NCBI GenBank assembly: GCA_017553545.1
Contig: JAFZKT010000019.1
Span: forward strand, 1 to 40,894
Reading direction: 5' to 3'
From: Bacteroidales bacterium
GTDB taxonomy: Bacteria; Bacteroidota; Bacteroidia; Bacteroidales; UBA932
DNA length: 40,894 nucleotides
Shown here: positions 1 to 9,948 of the stretch, piece by piece
Numbering within the stretch: the first letter of the stretch is position 1
How the letters are laid out: each line of letters opens with the position of its first letter
The notes under the pieces: model-generated
The model's input: only the letters and a program-made list of their open reading frames with translations
What the model was told of the DNA's origin: nothing
Databases searched by the model: none
Made by a program: the position numbers and the translations under genes

Positions 1-1190
1 AGCAGGTGGGCACCGTGAGCGCCAACAACGACGCCCAGATTGGCAAACTCATCGCCGAGGCCATGGCCAAGGTGGGCCGTGACGGCGTGATCACCGTAGA
101 GGAAGCCAAGGGCACCGAGACGGAAGTGAAGGTGGTGGAAGGCATGCAGTTCGACCGCGGCTACATCAGCCCTTACTTCATGACCAACGGCGACAAGATG
201 GAAGCCGTGCTGGACGACGCCTACATCCTCCTCACCGACAAGAAGATTGCCAACATGGAGGACCTGATGCCCGTGCTGGAGCCCGTGGCCCGCGAAGGCC
301 GCAGCCTCCTTATTATTGCCGAAGATGTTGAAGGCCAGGCGCTTACCACGCTGGTGGTGAACCGTCTGCGCGGTACCCTCAAGGTGGCCGCCGTGAAGGC
401 CCCCGGCTTCGGCGACCGCCGCAAGGAAATGCTCCAGGACATCGCCACCCTCACCGGCGCGGTTGTCATCAGCGAAGAGCGCGGCTTCACCCTCCAGAAC
501 GCCAACGTGCAGATGCTGGGCAAGGCCGAAAAAGTGACCATCACCAAGGAAAACACCACCATCGTGGGCGGTGCAGGCCTGCAGGCCGATATTAAGGATA
601 GGGCCGACCAAATCCGCGCCCAGATTGCCGCCACCAAGAGCGACTATGACCGCGAGAAACTCCAGGAGCGCCTGGGCAAGCTCTCCGGCGGCGTGGCCGT
701 CATCTACGTGGGCGCCACCACGGAAGTGGAAATGAAGGAAAAGAAGGACCGCGTGGACGACGCCCTCAACGCCACCCGCGCCGCCGTGGAAGAAGGTTAC
801 CTGCCAGGTGGCGGCGTAGCCTACATCCGCGCCGCTGAAGCCCTGAAGGGCCTCAAGGGTGAGAATGACGACGAAACCACCGGCATCCGCATCATCGAGC
901 GTGCCATCGAAGAGCCGCTGCGCCAGATTGCCGCCAACGCCGGCGTGGAATCCAGCGTGATCATCAACAAGATCCGCGAGGGCAAGGGCGACTTCGGCTA
1001 TAACGCCCGCACCGACGAATACGTGAACATGTACCAGGCCGGGGTCATCGACCCCACCAAGGTGGCCCGCGTGGCCCTGGAGAACGCCGCCTCCGTGGCC
1101 GGCATGCTCCTCACCACCGAATGTGGCATCGTGGACATTCCGGAGCCCGCTCCGGCCGCTCCCGCCATGCCCGCCGGCGGGATGATGTAA
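1..1190 (+). CDS. groL: Chaperonin GroEL (Hsp60), 3' part
   Basis: Large subunit of the GroEL/GroES chaperonin, which folds cytosolic proteins in an ATP-driven double-ring cage. The 5' end lies outside the window. The visible frame, starting with QVGTVSAN, corresponds to about residue 146 onward of a typical 545-residue GroEL, so the apical domain, second intermediate segment and second equatorial segment are present. Recognisable motifs are [16 protein letters not shown], the apical segment [14 protein letters not shown], and [14 protein letters not shown], which contains the ATPase aspartate. The C-terminus is the characteristic GGMM tail. The frame is intact to the TAA stop and is followed by a strong hairpin terminator. 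Codon use is strongly GC-biased, as expected for a highly expressed gene here. groS would be expected just upstream but is not in view. Confidence 0.98.
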   Translation, partial: QVGTVSANNDAQIGKLIAEAMAKVGRDGVITVEEAKGTETEVKVVEGMQFDRGYISPYFMTNGDKMEAVLDDAYILLTDKKIANMEDLMPVLEPVAREGRSLLIIAEDVEGQALTTLVVNRLRGTLKVAAVKAPGFGDRRKEMLQDIATLTGAVVISEERGFTLQNANVQMLGKAEKVTITKENTTIVGGAGLQADIKDRADQIRAQIAATKSDYDREKLQERLGKLSGGVAVIYVGATTEVEMKEKKDRVDDALNATRAAVEEGYLPGGGVAYIRAAEALKGLKGENDDETTGIRIIERAIEEPLRQIAANAGVESSVIINKIREGKGDFGYNARTDEYVNMYQAGVIDPTKVARVALENAASVAGMLLTTECGIVDIPEPAPAAPAMPAGGMM

Positions 1191-1208
1191 ACATCGGCCT
1201 GGAAAGCA

Positions 1209-1303
1209 ACTCGCTGAAAATCAGCAACTTCCTCACAGAGGGGTGCACCTGCAAGTGCACCCCTTTTTCTGTAAATCATTGTCTCGCAGCAACTTACACG
1301 TCA
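1209..1303 (+). repeat. Dispersed GGGTGCAC hairpin element, copy 1
   Basis: First of three related intergenic sequences of about 95 bp. In sense order it has CTGAAAATCAGCAACTT, about 11 nt of spacer, the GGGGTGCAC hairpin, a T-run, then GTAAATCA and AGCAACTTAC. The same order of blocks occurs after the beta-helix gene and after ppdK, each time in the orientation of the upstream gene. Only the hairpin is needed for termination, so the conserved flanks suggest a mobile or co-evolving repeat rather than a chance similarity of terminators. Confidence 0.7.
1240..1268 (+). terminator. Rho-independent terminator of groL
   Basis: A perfect 9-bp stem, GGGGTGCAC (1240-1248) with GTGCACCCC (1255-1263), has a 6-nt loop and is followed by TTTTT. 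It lies 50 nt after the groL stop. It is the core of a longer element that recurs twice more in the window (see the repeat entries). Confidence 0.9.
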
Positions 1304-1328
1304 GCCAATTATTGTCAGATTTTTTTCG

Positions 1329-1336
1329 TATATTTG
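1329..1336 (+). promoter_or_regulatory. -7 box for the A2M-pbpC operon
   Basis: TATATTTG matches the Bacteroidota -7 consensus TAnnTTTG exactly and lies 21 nt before the A2M ATG. No clear TTTG is seen at the expected -33 distance, so the promoter may be weaker than others in the window. Confidence 0.65.
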
Positions 1337-1357
1337 TGCAAATACTTTTTTACAGTT

Positions 1358-4300
1358 ATGCGCAAATACATCCTGTTGCTGGCTGCGGCCATCGCCGCTA
1401 TCGCCTGTGAATCCAAGGTCGAGGAACCATCGGCCGAAGTATTCGCCCCTTATATTTCAGCCTATACCGGCGGTATCGTCACCTCCGACGCATCCGTGTG
1501 CGTAGTGCTGACAGAAGATGTCACCATTCCCCAAAAGGAAGACCTCTTCAGTTTCAAACCCTCCGTAAAAGGCACCGTGAAGTGGGACGACAATCATACC
1601 GTCCGCTTCCTTCCGGATGAAGGCGCCCTTAAGGAAGGACAAACGTACCGCGCCAGCTTTGCACTGGGCAAAGTTATGGAAGGCGCACCGGAGGAATTTG
1701 CTTTCGGCTTCACGGTCAAGGGCAAATTCGCAACGGTGGCCGATGACTACATAGAACCGGACAACGGCAGGGCTTTCCGTGTTGTGAAGACCTCGCACGA
1801 GGGCAACTCCATCCGCGTGGAGCTGAGCCAGGAACCCGCCAACGCCCAGGTCCGCGGTCTGGTGGAACTGCAGGGCGTGGCCCGCAGCTATGTTCAGGTG
1901 GAAGGGAACGACATTATCGTCCACTATGAAAACCGGGGAGGGGACCTTCTCCTCACCCTGGACAAAAGCCTGAAGGGCTTGGACGGAAACGACCTCGGGG
2001 AGACTTATTCCCGCACCTTCCTGGAGAAGGACGAAGCCCCTGCCGTCGAATTCCCCTTCGCAGGCAACATCCTCCCTTCGCAGCAGCAGTTCATCCTCCC
2101 CTTCCGCGCCGTGAACCTGTCGGCCGTAGAAGTGCGGATCGTAAAAATCTATGAAAAGAACATCCTGATGTACCTTCAGGATAATGATTTGGGCGGCAAC
2201 TCGTCGCTCAGGCGCAGTGGCCGGCTCGTTTACAAGGCCGATATTCCGCTGGACCGCAGCATGAACCTGCACCACTGGAACACCCATAGCCTGGACCTGA
2301 GCGGCATGGTGAAACAGGAGCCGGGTGCCATCTACCGCATCCGCCTGAGCTTCCGGCTGGACCAAAGCCTTTATGGCGGAAAGAATCCCCCGGAAGGACT
2401 GTGGCCGCTCCAGAACGGGAAACTCTCCAAAGAGGACGAGGCCGTCTGGGACCAGCCCGAAACTTACTACTGGGACAACTCCTATGACTGGTGGGAGTAC
2501 GATTGGGATGAAGCGAACGATCCTACGAAACCTTCCTACTACATGGATTCGGACCGCTTCCCCGTCGTGCAGGTCCTGGGCAGCAACCTGGGCCTGATGG
2601 CCGAATCGGCCGGCGGCGACAACCTGTGGGTGGTGGCTACGGACCTGGTGAGCGCCAGCCCCGTTTCGGGCGCCACCGTGGAAGCCTATGACTTCCAGCT
2701 GCAGTGCGTGGGCAGCGCCCAAACCGACTCCAAGGGTCTTGCCACCCTGAAGCTGGACCGCAAGGCCTTCGCCGTGGTAGCCCGTTCCGGCGAAAACAGC
2801 GCCTACCTGAAGCTTTCGGACCGGAATCAGCGTTCCATGAGCCGTTTCGATGTGGGCGGCGAGGTACTCCAGCAAGGTCTCAAGGCCTTCATTTACGGAG
2901 AACGCGGCGTATGGCGGCCGGGCGACACCCTGCATGTGAGCGCCATTGTGGCCGACCGTGGAAAGAACCTTCCGGAAGGGCATCCCGCCACCCTGGAAGT
3001 GTATACCCCCGCCGGCAGTTTCTATGCCAAGTACACCCGCAAGGGAACCGACGGATTCTACAGCTTCACCATCCCCACCAAGGCCGATGACCCCACGGGC
3101 TACTGGAACGCCTACCTGAAAGTGGGCGGCAGCAGTTTCCACAAAGTACTGCACGTGGAGACCATCAAGCCCAACCGCCTGAAGATCAATACCCAGTATC
3201 CGAAGGTCCTGGAGAGCGGCCAGGAAACCGACCTGCCGGTAGACGCCGCCTGGCTCACCGGCGGAGTCGCGGGGAACCTGCCCGTCAGTGCACAGATTAC
3301 CTTGCGCAAGTCATCGGGCAATCCGTTCAAAGGATTCGAGAAGTACAGCTTCTATGCACCCGTCGAAAACGTCGGAGCCTGGGAAGGTGAACTCTTCAAA
3401 GGGTCGCTGGATGCCGACGGCCACTTCTCCGCCCAGATGCAAATGCCCGGCGTAGAAGGCGCTCCCGGTCCGCTGCAGGCCTTCATAGTCACCTCCGTGG
3501 AAGAACCCGGCGGCGATGAAAGCTTCACCACCGAATCCATCCCTTACTCCCCCTTCAGCTCCTATGTCGGCATACGGCTCCCCGACGGAGACTATCTGGA
3601 GACCGATCAAAACCACCGCATCCAGCTGGCTGTAGTAGACTGCTTCGGCAAGCGCGTAACGGGTCATACCGTAGATTATGCCGTTTATAAGACCGGCTGG
3701 TACTGGTGGTGGGACGGCTCAGGGAATGACCTGGACGCCTATGTACGTGGAAGCAGCGTAATGCGCCTGCAGGGCGGATCCGTCACGGTTGGCTCCCAGG
3801 ACGCCAGCTTCAGTTTCCGCGTAGATTATCCCGACTGGGGCCGATATCTGGTGGTGGCCAGGGACCAGACCTCCGGCCACGTGAGCGGCGCCGCCTTCAC
3901 GGTGGACTGGCCCGAATACCGCGGCCGTGCGGACCGGGAAGATCCCGAAGGACTCACCCAAATTACCCTTTCGACGGACAAGGAAAGCTATAAGGTAGGG
4001 GAAAAGGCCACGGTCTTCATCCCCGGCGCCAAAAACAGCCGTGCCCTGGTCAGCCTTCTGAACGCCTCCGGCGTGCTGTTGCAGGAGTGGGTGGAAACCG
4101 GCGCCCAGGATACGCGCTGGAGTTTCGTCATCACTCCGGAGATGGCCCCCAACATCTATGTACAGGTTACGCTGCTGCAGCCTTATGGCGCATCGGCCAA
4201 TGACCTCCCCCTGCGTCTGTACGGCGTTCAGCGCGTGAAGGTGGAGAATCCCAACTCGCACCTGATTCCCGTCATCCAGATGCCGGACGTCATCCATCCC

Positions 4301-6445
4301 GAAGAACCCTTCACCGTAAAGGTTTCGGAAAAGAACGGCAAGCCGATGACCTACACCCTCGCCATCGTGGATGAAGGCCTGTTGGACCTGACCGCCTTCA
4401 AGACCCCTGATCCCTGGGAACGGATGTACCAGTGGGAAGCCCTGGGCGTAGACACCTGGGATCTTTACGACCAGGTGATCGGCGCCTTCAGCGGCAAGTT
4501 CTCTCCCCTGGCCGCCATCGGCGGTGACGAAGACGCCGTGCGCAATGCCCGCAAGGACAACCGCTTCAACCCCGTAGTCCTGTTCTGCGAACCCAGAACC
4601 CTGAAAAAGGGCACCGACGCCATCAAACTGCAACTCCCGATGTACGTGGGAAGCGTGCGCGTGATGCTGATCGCCGGTCATGACGGCGCCTATGGCAAGA
4701 CCGAAAAGACCGTCCCGGTCCAGAACCCGCTGATGGTGGTGACCACCGTGCCGCGCGTGATGGGCAGCGGAGACAAGACATCGGCCGTAGTGAACGTATT
4801 CGCGATGGAGGAAGGCGTGAAGGAAGCCACCGTCACCTTAAAGGCCGACGGTCCCCTCTCGGGCGGCGGCACCCAGACTGTCCGCTTCAAAGGAAAGGGT
4901 GATGATCAAGTGGTAAGCTTCCCGCTGGAGGCCAGTTCCGCCGAGGGCATCTCGCACATCACCGTGACGGCTTCGGGCAGTGGCCAGAAAGCCTCCGAAA
5001 CCATAGCGCTGGAAGTGCGCAATCCCAACCCGGAAATCACCTCCGTAAAACGCATCACACTGGAAAAAGGCGCCAAGAAGGAGGTTAGCGGCAACACCCT
5101 GCAGCTGGCCAGCTTCCCGGCCATCGATATCCGGGAGCTCTTCGTGAACATGAAGACGTATCCTTACAACTGCAGCGAGCAGCTCAGCTCACGGGGTCTC
5201 ACCCTCCTGCACCTGCTGCCCATGCTGAATGAAAAAGATGCCGCCGAAGCCAAGGCCCTCATCCCCGGCATTATCAAGGCCCTTTATGCCCGTCAGAACG
5301 CCGACGGCGGATTCGCCTACTGGAACGGAGGCAGCTCCTCCACCTGGGTGTCCTCCATGGCCGGACAACTGCTCAGCGAAGCCGCCAAAGCCGGCTTTGA
5401 AGTAAACAATGGCGTTGTTAAGGCCTGGAAGAACTATCAGCAAAAGATGTCGCAGGTTTACCGCGTGGCCGGCAGCAGCTTCTTCTCCCACACCGACGAA
5501 GCCTACCGTCTGTATACGCTGGCCCTCTCCGGGTCGCCTTATCTGTCCGGCATGAACCGGCTGCGTGAGGCAAGCGATATCGGCCAGCAGGCACGGTGGA
5601 TGCTGTCGGCGGCCTACGCCGTCAATGGCAAGCAGAGCCTGGCGACTTCCCTGCTGGACGGCAACTCCCGCGAATTCCCCGAATATGAGCCTTACAACCT
5701 CACCTACGGAACAGGCCTCCGCGACCGCCTGGTTGCCATCGACGCCCTTGCCCTGAACGGAAGGGTGGCCGACGCCCTCGCCCTGGCGGCTGACCTGCCC
5801 ACCCGCAGCTACTCCACGCAGGAGAGCGCCTTTGCGGCCATCGCCCTGCATCATCTGTATGAGAAGACCGGCAACGCGGCGATCCATGCTGTAGTAGACG
5901 GCAAGAACGTGCAATCGACCAGCTCCATCGTAAGCGTACCTATCTCCGGCACCGTCAGCGTAGAAAACCGCTCCGACGGACGTCTCTACGCAACGCTTCT
6001 GAGCGTCTCCCGCGATGCTGTCCGCAAAGCCGCCTCCAACGGTATTTCCATGCAGGTTCGCTATGTGGACGAAAAGGGCGCCGCGGTGAACCCCGCTTCC
6101 CTGAACCAGGGAGCACGTTTCCGCGCCATTTTGAAGGTGACCGGCAATTCCGTACGTTCGCTGGAGAATCTGGCCCTGGATCTGCCCATCCCGGCCGGCT
6201 GGGAAATCGTGAACGAGCGTATGACGGGAGACCAGGTGGACGACAGTTATGACCACAAGGACATCCGCGACGACCGTGTGTTGTGGTATTTCTCCCTGCC
6301 CGCCTCCCATAGCAAGACCTTCAGCGTGCAGCTGAGGGCCGCCTACGCAGGCAGTTACGCCATGCCTGCCGCGGTTTGCCAGGCCATGTACGAGCCAGCC
6401 GTAAATGCTTGTACCGCCTCCGGCACCGCCGTGGTGAAGAAGTGA
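1358..6445 (+). CDS. Alpha-2-macroglobulin family lipoprotein with thioester motif
   Basis: A 1695-residue, YfhM-type bacterial alpha-2-macroglobulin. This family is thought to trap attacking proteases in the cell envelope and works with PBP1C to protect or repair the wall. The start at 1358 is chosen because it gives a lipoprotein signal peptide ending in IAAIAC (lipid Cys17) and sits just downstream of a -7 box; the reading frame stays open further upstream but runs into groL. An MG2-type segment with RGVWRPGDTLHVSAIV lies near residue 515. The conserved A2M segment with LPMYVGSVRVMLIAG is near residues 1085-1105. The thioester motif CSEQ is at Cys1272-Gln1275, followed by a helical-toroid-like region containing GGFAYWNGG. 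The stop overlaps the pbpC start by two bases, giving translational coupling. Envelope anchoring is inferred from the lipobox. Confidence 0.93.
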   Translation: MRKYILLLAAAIAAIACESKVEEPSAEVFAPYISAYTGGIVTSDASVCVVLTEDVTIPQKEDLFSFKPSVKGTVKWDDNHTVRFLPDEGALKEGQTYRASFALGKVMEGAPEEFAFGFTVKGKFATVADDYIEPDNGRAFRVVKTSHEGNSIRVELSQEPANAQVRGLVELQGVARSYVQVEGNDIIVHYENRGGDLLLTLDKSLKGLDGNDLGETYSRTFLEKDEAPAVEFPFAGNILPSQQQFILPFRAVNLSAVEVRIVKIYEKNILMYLQDNDLGGNSSLRRSGRLVYKADIPLDRSMNLHHWNTHSLDLSGMVKQEPGAIYRIRLSFRLDQSLYGGKNPPEGLWPLQNGKLSKEDEAVWDQPETYYWDNSYDWWEYDWDEANDPTKPSYYMDSDRFPVVQVLGSNLGLMAESAGGDNLWVVATDLVSASPVSGATVEAYDFQLQCVGSAQTDSKGLATLKLDRKAFAVVARSGENSAYLKLSDRNQRSMSRFDVGGEVLQQGLKAFIYGERGVWRPGDTLHVSAIVADRGKNLPEGHPATLEVYTPAGSFYAKYTRKGTDGFYSFTIPTKADDPTGYWNAYLKVGGSSFHKVLHVETIKPNRLKINTQYPKVLESGQETDLPVDAAWLTGGVAGNLPVSAQITLRKSSGNPFKGFEKYSFYAPVENVGAWEGELFKGSLDADGHFSAQMQMPGVEGAPGPLQAFIVTSVEEPGGDESFTTESIPYSPFSSYVGIRLPDGDYLETDQNHRIQLAVVDCFGKRVTGHTVDYAVYKTGWYWWWDGSGNDLDAYVRGSSVMRLQGGSVTVGSQDASFSFRVDYPDWGRYLVVARDQTSGHVSGAAFTVDWPEYRGRADREDPEGLTQITLSTDKESYKVGEKATVFIPGAKNSRALVSLLNASGVLLQEWVETGAQDTRWSFVITPEMAPNIYVQVTLLQPYGASANDLPLRLYGVQRVKVENPNSHLIPVIQMPDVIHPEEPFTVKVSEKNGKPMTYTLAIVDEGLLDLTAFKTPDPWERMYQWEALGVDTWDLYDQVIGAFSGKFSPLAAIGGDEDAVRNARKDNRFNPVVLFCEPRTLKKGTDAIKLQLPMYVGSVRVMLIAGHDGAYGKTEKTVPVQNPLMVVTTVPRVMGSGDKTSAVVNVFAMEEGVKEATVTLKADGPLSGGGTQTVRFKGKGDDQVVSFPLEASSAEGISHITVTASGSGQKASETIALEVRNPNPEITSVKRITLEKGAKKEVSGNTLQLASFPAIDIRELFVNMKTYPYNCSEQLSSRGLTLLHLLPMLNEKDAAEAKALIPGIIKALYARQNADGGFAYWNGGSSSTWVSSMAGQLLSEAAKAGFEVNNGVVKAWKNYQQKMSQVYRVAGSSFFSHTDEAYRLYTLALSGSPYLSGMNRLREASDIGQQARWMLSAAYAVNGKQSLATSLLDGNSREFPEYEPYNLTYGTGLRDRLVAIDALALNGRVADALALAADLPTRSYSTQESAFAAIALHHLYEKTGNAAIHAVVDGKNVQSTSSIVSVPISGTVSVENRSDGRLYATLLSVSRDAVRKAASNGISMQVRYVDEKGAAVNPASLNQGARFRAILKVTGNSVRSLENLALDLPIPAGWEIVNERMTGDQVDDSYDHKDIRDDRVLWYFSLPASHSKTFSVQLRAAYAGSYAMPAAVCQAMYEPAVNACTASGTAVVKK

Positions 6446-8559
6446 AATTGAAATGGAAAATATTCCTGGGCGGGACAGCCGCACTGTTTCTCATGTGGCT
6501 GTTCTGCCTGCCCAGGGATTTATTCCCCGACACACCCTATTCCACCGTGGTGGAGAGTGCGGAAGGAGAATTGCTGGGAGCGCGCATTGCCGCAGACGGG
6601 CAGTGGCGCTTCCCTCCGTCCGATACCGTTCCGTATAGATTTGCCACGGCGCTTATCCAGTTTGAAGACCGTCGTTTCTCCTACCATCCCGGCGTAGATC
6701 CCCTCGCGCTGGGGAGGGCGGCGATGGACAACATCAGGAGCCACCACGTGGTGAGTGGCGGAAGCACCCTCTCCATGCAGCTCATCCGCCTTTCCCGGCA
6801 AAAAGAGCGCAGCCTGTGGCAAAAGATGGTAGAGGCTTTTCTTGCCACCCGGTTGGAATTGCGCTATAACAAAAACACCATCCTCGCCCTGTATGCCGCC
6901 CATGCGCCGTTTGGCGGGAACGTGGTGGGGCTGGAAGCCGCCGCCTGGCGGTATTTCGGGCATCCGGCAGCCGAACTGACCTGGGCCGAGGCAGCCACGC
7001 TGGCCGTACTGCCCAACGCCCCGACCACCCTGCATCCGGGCCGCGGCCGGGAGGAACTGCTAAAAAAACGCAACCGTCTGCTGAAACGGCTGATGGAACA
7101 CGGGGATATCTCCGCCGAAATCTATGAAGCCGCTTTGGAAGAGCCTCTCCCGGAGGAGCCCCTCCCGCTTCCCTCCCTGGCCACGCACTATGTAGAACAC
7201 TGCCCCAGAGGCGCCCGCACACGCAGTACCCTGCAGCTCCCGCTGCAAAAGGCCGTGGAAGCCACGGTAAACCGCCGGTCGGACGACCTTGCGCTGGAAG
7301 GAATCGCCGACATGGCCGCCGTCGTCATAGACAATACCAGCGGCGATGTCATCGCGTATGTAGGCAACAGCTCGCCCTATCGCGACCGTCCCGGTGTCCA
7401 TGTAGATATCGCGGCTTCCCCGCGTTCTACCGGGAGTATCCTGAAACCCTTTCTCTACAAGGCCGCCCTCGAAGAAGGTATCGTCCTTCCCCGTACGCTG
7501 CTTCCGGACATCCCGCTCAATCTGGGCGGGTTCACGCCGGAGAACTTCGACAAACAGTATTACGGCGCCGTACCCGCGAACGAGGCGCTGGCACGCTCGC
7601 TCAACATTCCCGCCGTGTACCTGTTGAGGGAATACGGCGTCCCCAAGTTTCATACCCTGCTCAAGAAAGCCGGATTCTCCACCCTAACGCAGCCTCCGGA
7701 CCATTATGGTCTCTCACTGATACTGGGAGGAGCCGAAGGGCGGCTGGATGAGGTTACCCGGGCCTATTCACAGATGGCCAACGACCCTTCCGTCGCCGCC
7801 TGGTACACTTTCGAAGCCCTGAAAGAGGTGAACCGGCCGGATCAGCTGGACTGGCGGCTCATCCGGTCCGTCCGGAAAGCGGCCTGGAAAACCGGCACCA
7901 GTTATGGATTCCGTGATGCCTGGGCGGTAGGAATGACGCCGGCCTATACCATCGGCGTCTGGGCCGGCAATGCCAGGGGGCAGGGCGTCCCCGGCCTTAC
8001 GGGCGCCCGCGCCGCCGGACCCGTGCTGTTCGACATCCTGAACCTGCTCCCGGCCGATGACCGGTGGTGGACAGAGCCTGACGGCGATGGTTCTCCCTTT
8101 GTCAGGATCTGCAAAGACTCCGGCATGCTGGCGACGCCGGACTGTCCGGGAGAAGAGATGCGCATTCCGGCGGCCGGACTGGACAGTGATCCCTGCCCCT
8201 ATCACACCAGCGGAGAATTTGTGCTGCCGCCTGCCATGGAATGGTACTATAAACCCCACCATCCCACCTATTCGGGCGCAAAGCGTAAAACCGGCGCGCA
8301 GATCCAGTTCATCTATCCCCGCAGCGGCGCCGTCCTGACCCTGCCCCGTCAGCTGGACGGCACCATACAGGGCGTTGTGTTCCGCGTGGCCCATCACAAC
8401 AACAGCGAAACCCTCTGGTGGCATCTGGACAGCGCCTATGTTGGAGAGACGTCTATCCTTCACGAAATGAAACTGGCCCCCGCCCCGGGAAAACATACCC
8501 TCACCGTGGTGGACGGCGAGGGCAATACGGCTTTCGTAAGTTTCAGCGTGGCGGAATAG
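6442..8559 (+). CDS. pbpC: Penicillin-binding protein 1C
   Basis: Bifunctional class A-type PBP: an N-terminal GT51 glycosyltransferase polymerises lipid II and a C-terminal domain has transpeptidase motifs. It is 705 residues with GTG start. That start overlaps the A2M stop (GTGA) and precedes a basic N-terminus and one membrane segment (residues about 5-20). GT51 shows FEDRRF with catalytic Glu75 and the GGSTLSMQL motif. Transpeptidase motifs are SILK (Ser332-Lys335), SLN (386-388) and KTG (483-485). A C-terminal PBP1C-type domain begins near FIYPRSGAVL. The A2M-pbpC order is conserved in many Gram-negatives, which supports both calls. The gene ends one base before the stop of the convergent regulator. 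Confidence 0.96.
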   Translation: MKLKWKIFLGGTAALFLMWLFCLPRDLFPDTPYSTVVESAEGELLGARIAADGQWRFPPSDTVPYRFATALIQFEDRRFSYHPGVDPLALGRAAMDNIRSHHVVSGGSTLSMQLIRLSRQKERSLWQKMVEAFLATRLELRYNKNTILALYAAHAPFGGNVVGLEAAAWRYFGHPAAELTWAEAATLAVLPNAPTTLHPGRGREELLKKRNRLLKRLMEHGDISAEIYEAALEEPLPEEPLPLPSLATHYVEHCPRGARTRSTLQLPLQKAVEATVNRRSDDLALEGIADMAAVVIDNTSGDVIAYVGNSSPYRDRPGVHVDIAASPRSTGSILKPFLYKAALEEGIVLPRTLLPDIPLNLGGFTPENFDKQYYGAVPANEALARSLNIPAVYLLREYGVPKFHTLLKKAGFSTLTQPPDHYGLSLILGGAEGRLDEVTRAYSQMANDPSVAAWYTFEALKEVNRPDQLDWRLIRSVRKAAWKTGTSYGFRDAWAVGMTPAYTIGVWAGNARGQGVPGLTGARAAGPVLFDILNLLPADDRWWTEPDGDGSPFVRICKDSGMLATPDCPGEEMRIPAAGLDSDPCPYHTSGEFVLPPAMEWYYKPHHPTYSGAKRKTGAQIQFIYPRSGAVLTLPRQLDGTIQGVVFRVAHHNNSETLWWHLDSAYVGETSILHEMKLAPAPGKHTLTVVDGEGNTAFVSFSVAE

Positions 8560-8560
8560 A

Positions 8561-9895
8561 TTACTTTCTGTCCTTTGCCGCCAGCCACATCTTCGGGGTT
8601 ACGCCGGTGATTTTCCTAAAGACACTGTTGAAAGACGATGCGCTGAGGAAACCACATGCCTTGGCAATCTCATCCTGCTTGGCGTCACGATGTTTGATCA
8701 GATACTTCTGCGCATAATCTATCCTGAGCATATTGAGAAGGTCCGGGAAACTCAAATTATAGGTATTGTTAACCAACTTGGAAATATAGGTCTTGTTGGT
8801 GCGAAGCTTTTCCGCGATGTCTCCAAGGCTCAGGCTGGGCTGAAGGAACAGTTTCTCATTCGCCATCAGGTTCTGGAAACGGGAGACCAGACTGTCGTCC
8901 CAAGTGCCGGAGGCGGTGCTGTAAAGTTTCTCCTTGACCGTTGCCATTTCTACGGATGAGATGCGATCCGACTGAAGGGACGCACCAATCCGTTCCTGCA
9001 ACCTCACCAGCGACTCCGGTTCCGACTCATCCACCAATTCCTCCATCAGAATGTCAATGATAGGTCCCTTGATGGACGGATTGTAATTATAAAACATAAT
9101 ATGACTGGCCTGGACCCGGGTGACCCGATCCTTCTCTCCCAGGAGTGAACACAACATGAAAAGGAAGTACCAGGTTGTAACGAGAAGGGACTGAATAACG
9201 GCAATCAACGGACGCTCATCAAAAACATCCTTGAAGAAGAACACCTTGGAAAGAATGTAGAGACCGGCAATAACGAGGGTGGATAATTGAAGTTCCACCA
9301 CGGAAATACTTTGTCCTTTGAACAAATATCCCCACAGGTTGGACAGGCGAATTTTATTTCTAATCAAGAAAGAGATCAGATACACCATGCCAACCAAAAA
9401 TTCGGCACCTACAACAATCCTGTAACCAGCCGACGCCCACCAGAAATAATCCCACTCCAGGCGACCTTTGTACTCCGGAACAATGCCGGGCCCCTCCGCA
9501 TATAGCCTCTCAAGGAAAGCGGCTACGGCATCCACGCCCATAAAAGAAGTGAGGGCAAAAGTGGCAAAAAACAGAGCGATTGGAAGAAGAACCCAAATAT
9601 ACTGAACGATGGTGAAACGACTGTGACGGTGAATACGGTCAAAATACATCGCCAGCAGAGGAATAAAACTGGGACCGGAAATAATGGAAATAAGAGGGCT
9701 GTAAACCACAATATGAGTGGATCTCCCGGGCGTGGCATAAATGGCGTCCGCGAAGAAATACATCATAAGGACGACCGAAATAATGGTCAGAATCCAAAAA
9801 GTGGTGGTTCTTCTGGAAAGAAAAAAAGAAAGCACTGTCCAGAAGAAACAGGCGAAGACAGGCAAAAACAGAAGTAATAAATATATACTTTCCAT
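8561..9895 (-). CDS. Membrane-anchored AraC-family transcriptional regulator
   Basis: A 444-residue protein. The N-terminal half (residues about 1-255) holds six or seven hydrophobic segments, beginning MESIYLLLLFLPVFAC. The C-terminus is an AraC-type double helix-turn-helix, with SLGDIAEKLRTNKTYISKLV as the first helix pair and EIAKACGFLSASSFNSVFRK as the second. The membrane part is probably a sensor and the cytoplasmic end binds DNA. I chose ATG 9895 rather than the in-frame ATG at 9940 because a full promoter lies between them; a transcript from it could not include the upstream ATG. The gene is divergent from the pilus operon, separated only by an AT-rich region, so control of those pili is a reasonable inference. 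The inducing signal is unknown. Confidence 0.9.
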   Translation of the reverse strand: MESIYLLLLFLPVFACFFWTVLSFFLSRRTTTFWILTIISVVLMMYFFADAIYATPGRSTHIVVYSPLISIISGPSFIPLLAMYFDRIHRHSRFTIVQYIWVLLPIALFFATFALTSFMGVDAVAAFLERLYAEGPGIVPEYKGRLEWDYFWWASAGYRIVVGAEFLVGMVYLISFLIRNKIRLSNLWGYLFKGQSISVVELQLSTLVIAGLYILSKVFFFKDVFDERPLIAVIQSLLVTTWYFLFMLCSLLGEKDRVTRVQASHIMFYNYNPSIKGPIIDILMEELVDESEPESLVRLQERIGASLQSDRISSVEMATVKEKLYSTASGTWDDSLVSRFQNLMANEKLFLQPSLSLGDIAEKLRTNKTYISKLVNNTYNLSFPDLLNMLRIDYAQKYLIKHRDAKQDEIAKACGFLSASSFNSVFRKITGVTPKMWLAAKDRK

Positions 9896-9917
9896 ACTTA
9901 ACGATGCAAAAAGCACA

Positions 9918-9948
9918 CAAAAATAAAGAGAAAAAATCAAGAAACAAA
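9918..9948 (-). promoter_or_regulatory. Promoter of the AraC-type regulator gene
   Basis: On the minus strand TTTG (9948-9945), a 19-nt spacer and TATTTTTG (9925-9918) fit the Bacteroidota promoter consensus. The predicted transcript start near 9914 leaves a leader of about 18 nt to the ATG at 9895, and this decides the start codon. Confidence 0.8.

Noticed and set aside
1457-3154. Long open frame (565 codons) on the minus strand inside the first A2M gene
   Set aside because: It is antisense to a clearly homologous gene, has no promoter or recognisable domain, and arises from GC-rich codon use. Similar antisense frames at 5189-6484, 25734-27317 and 30452-32731 were rejected for the same reason.
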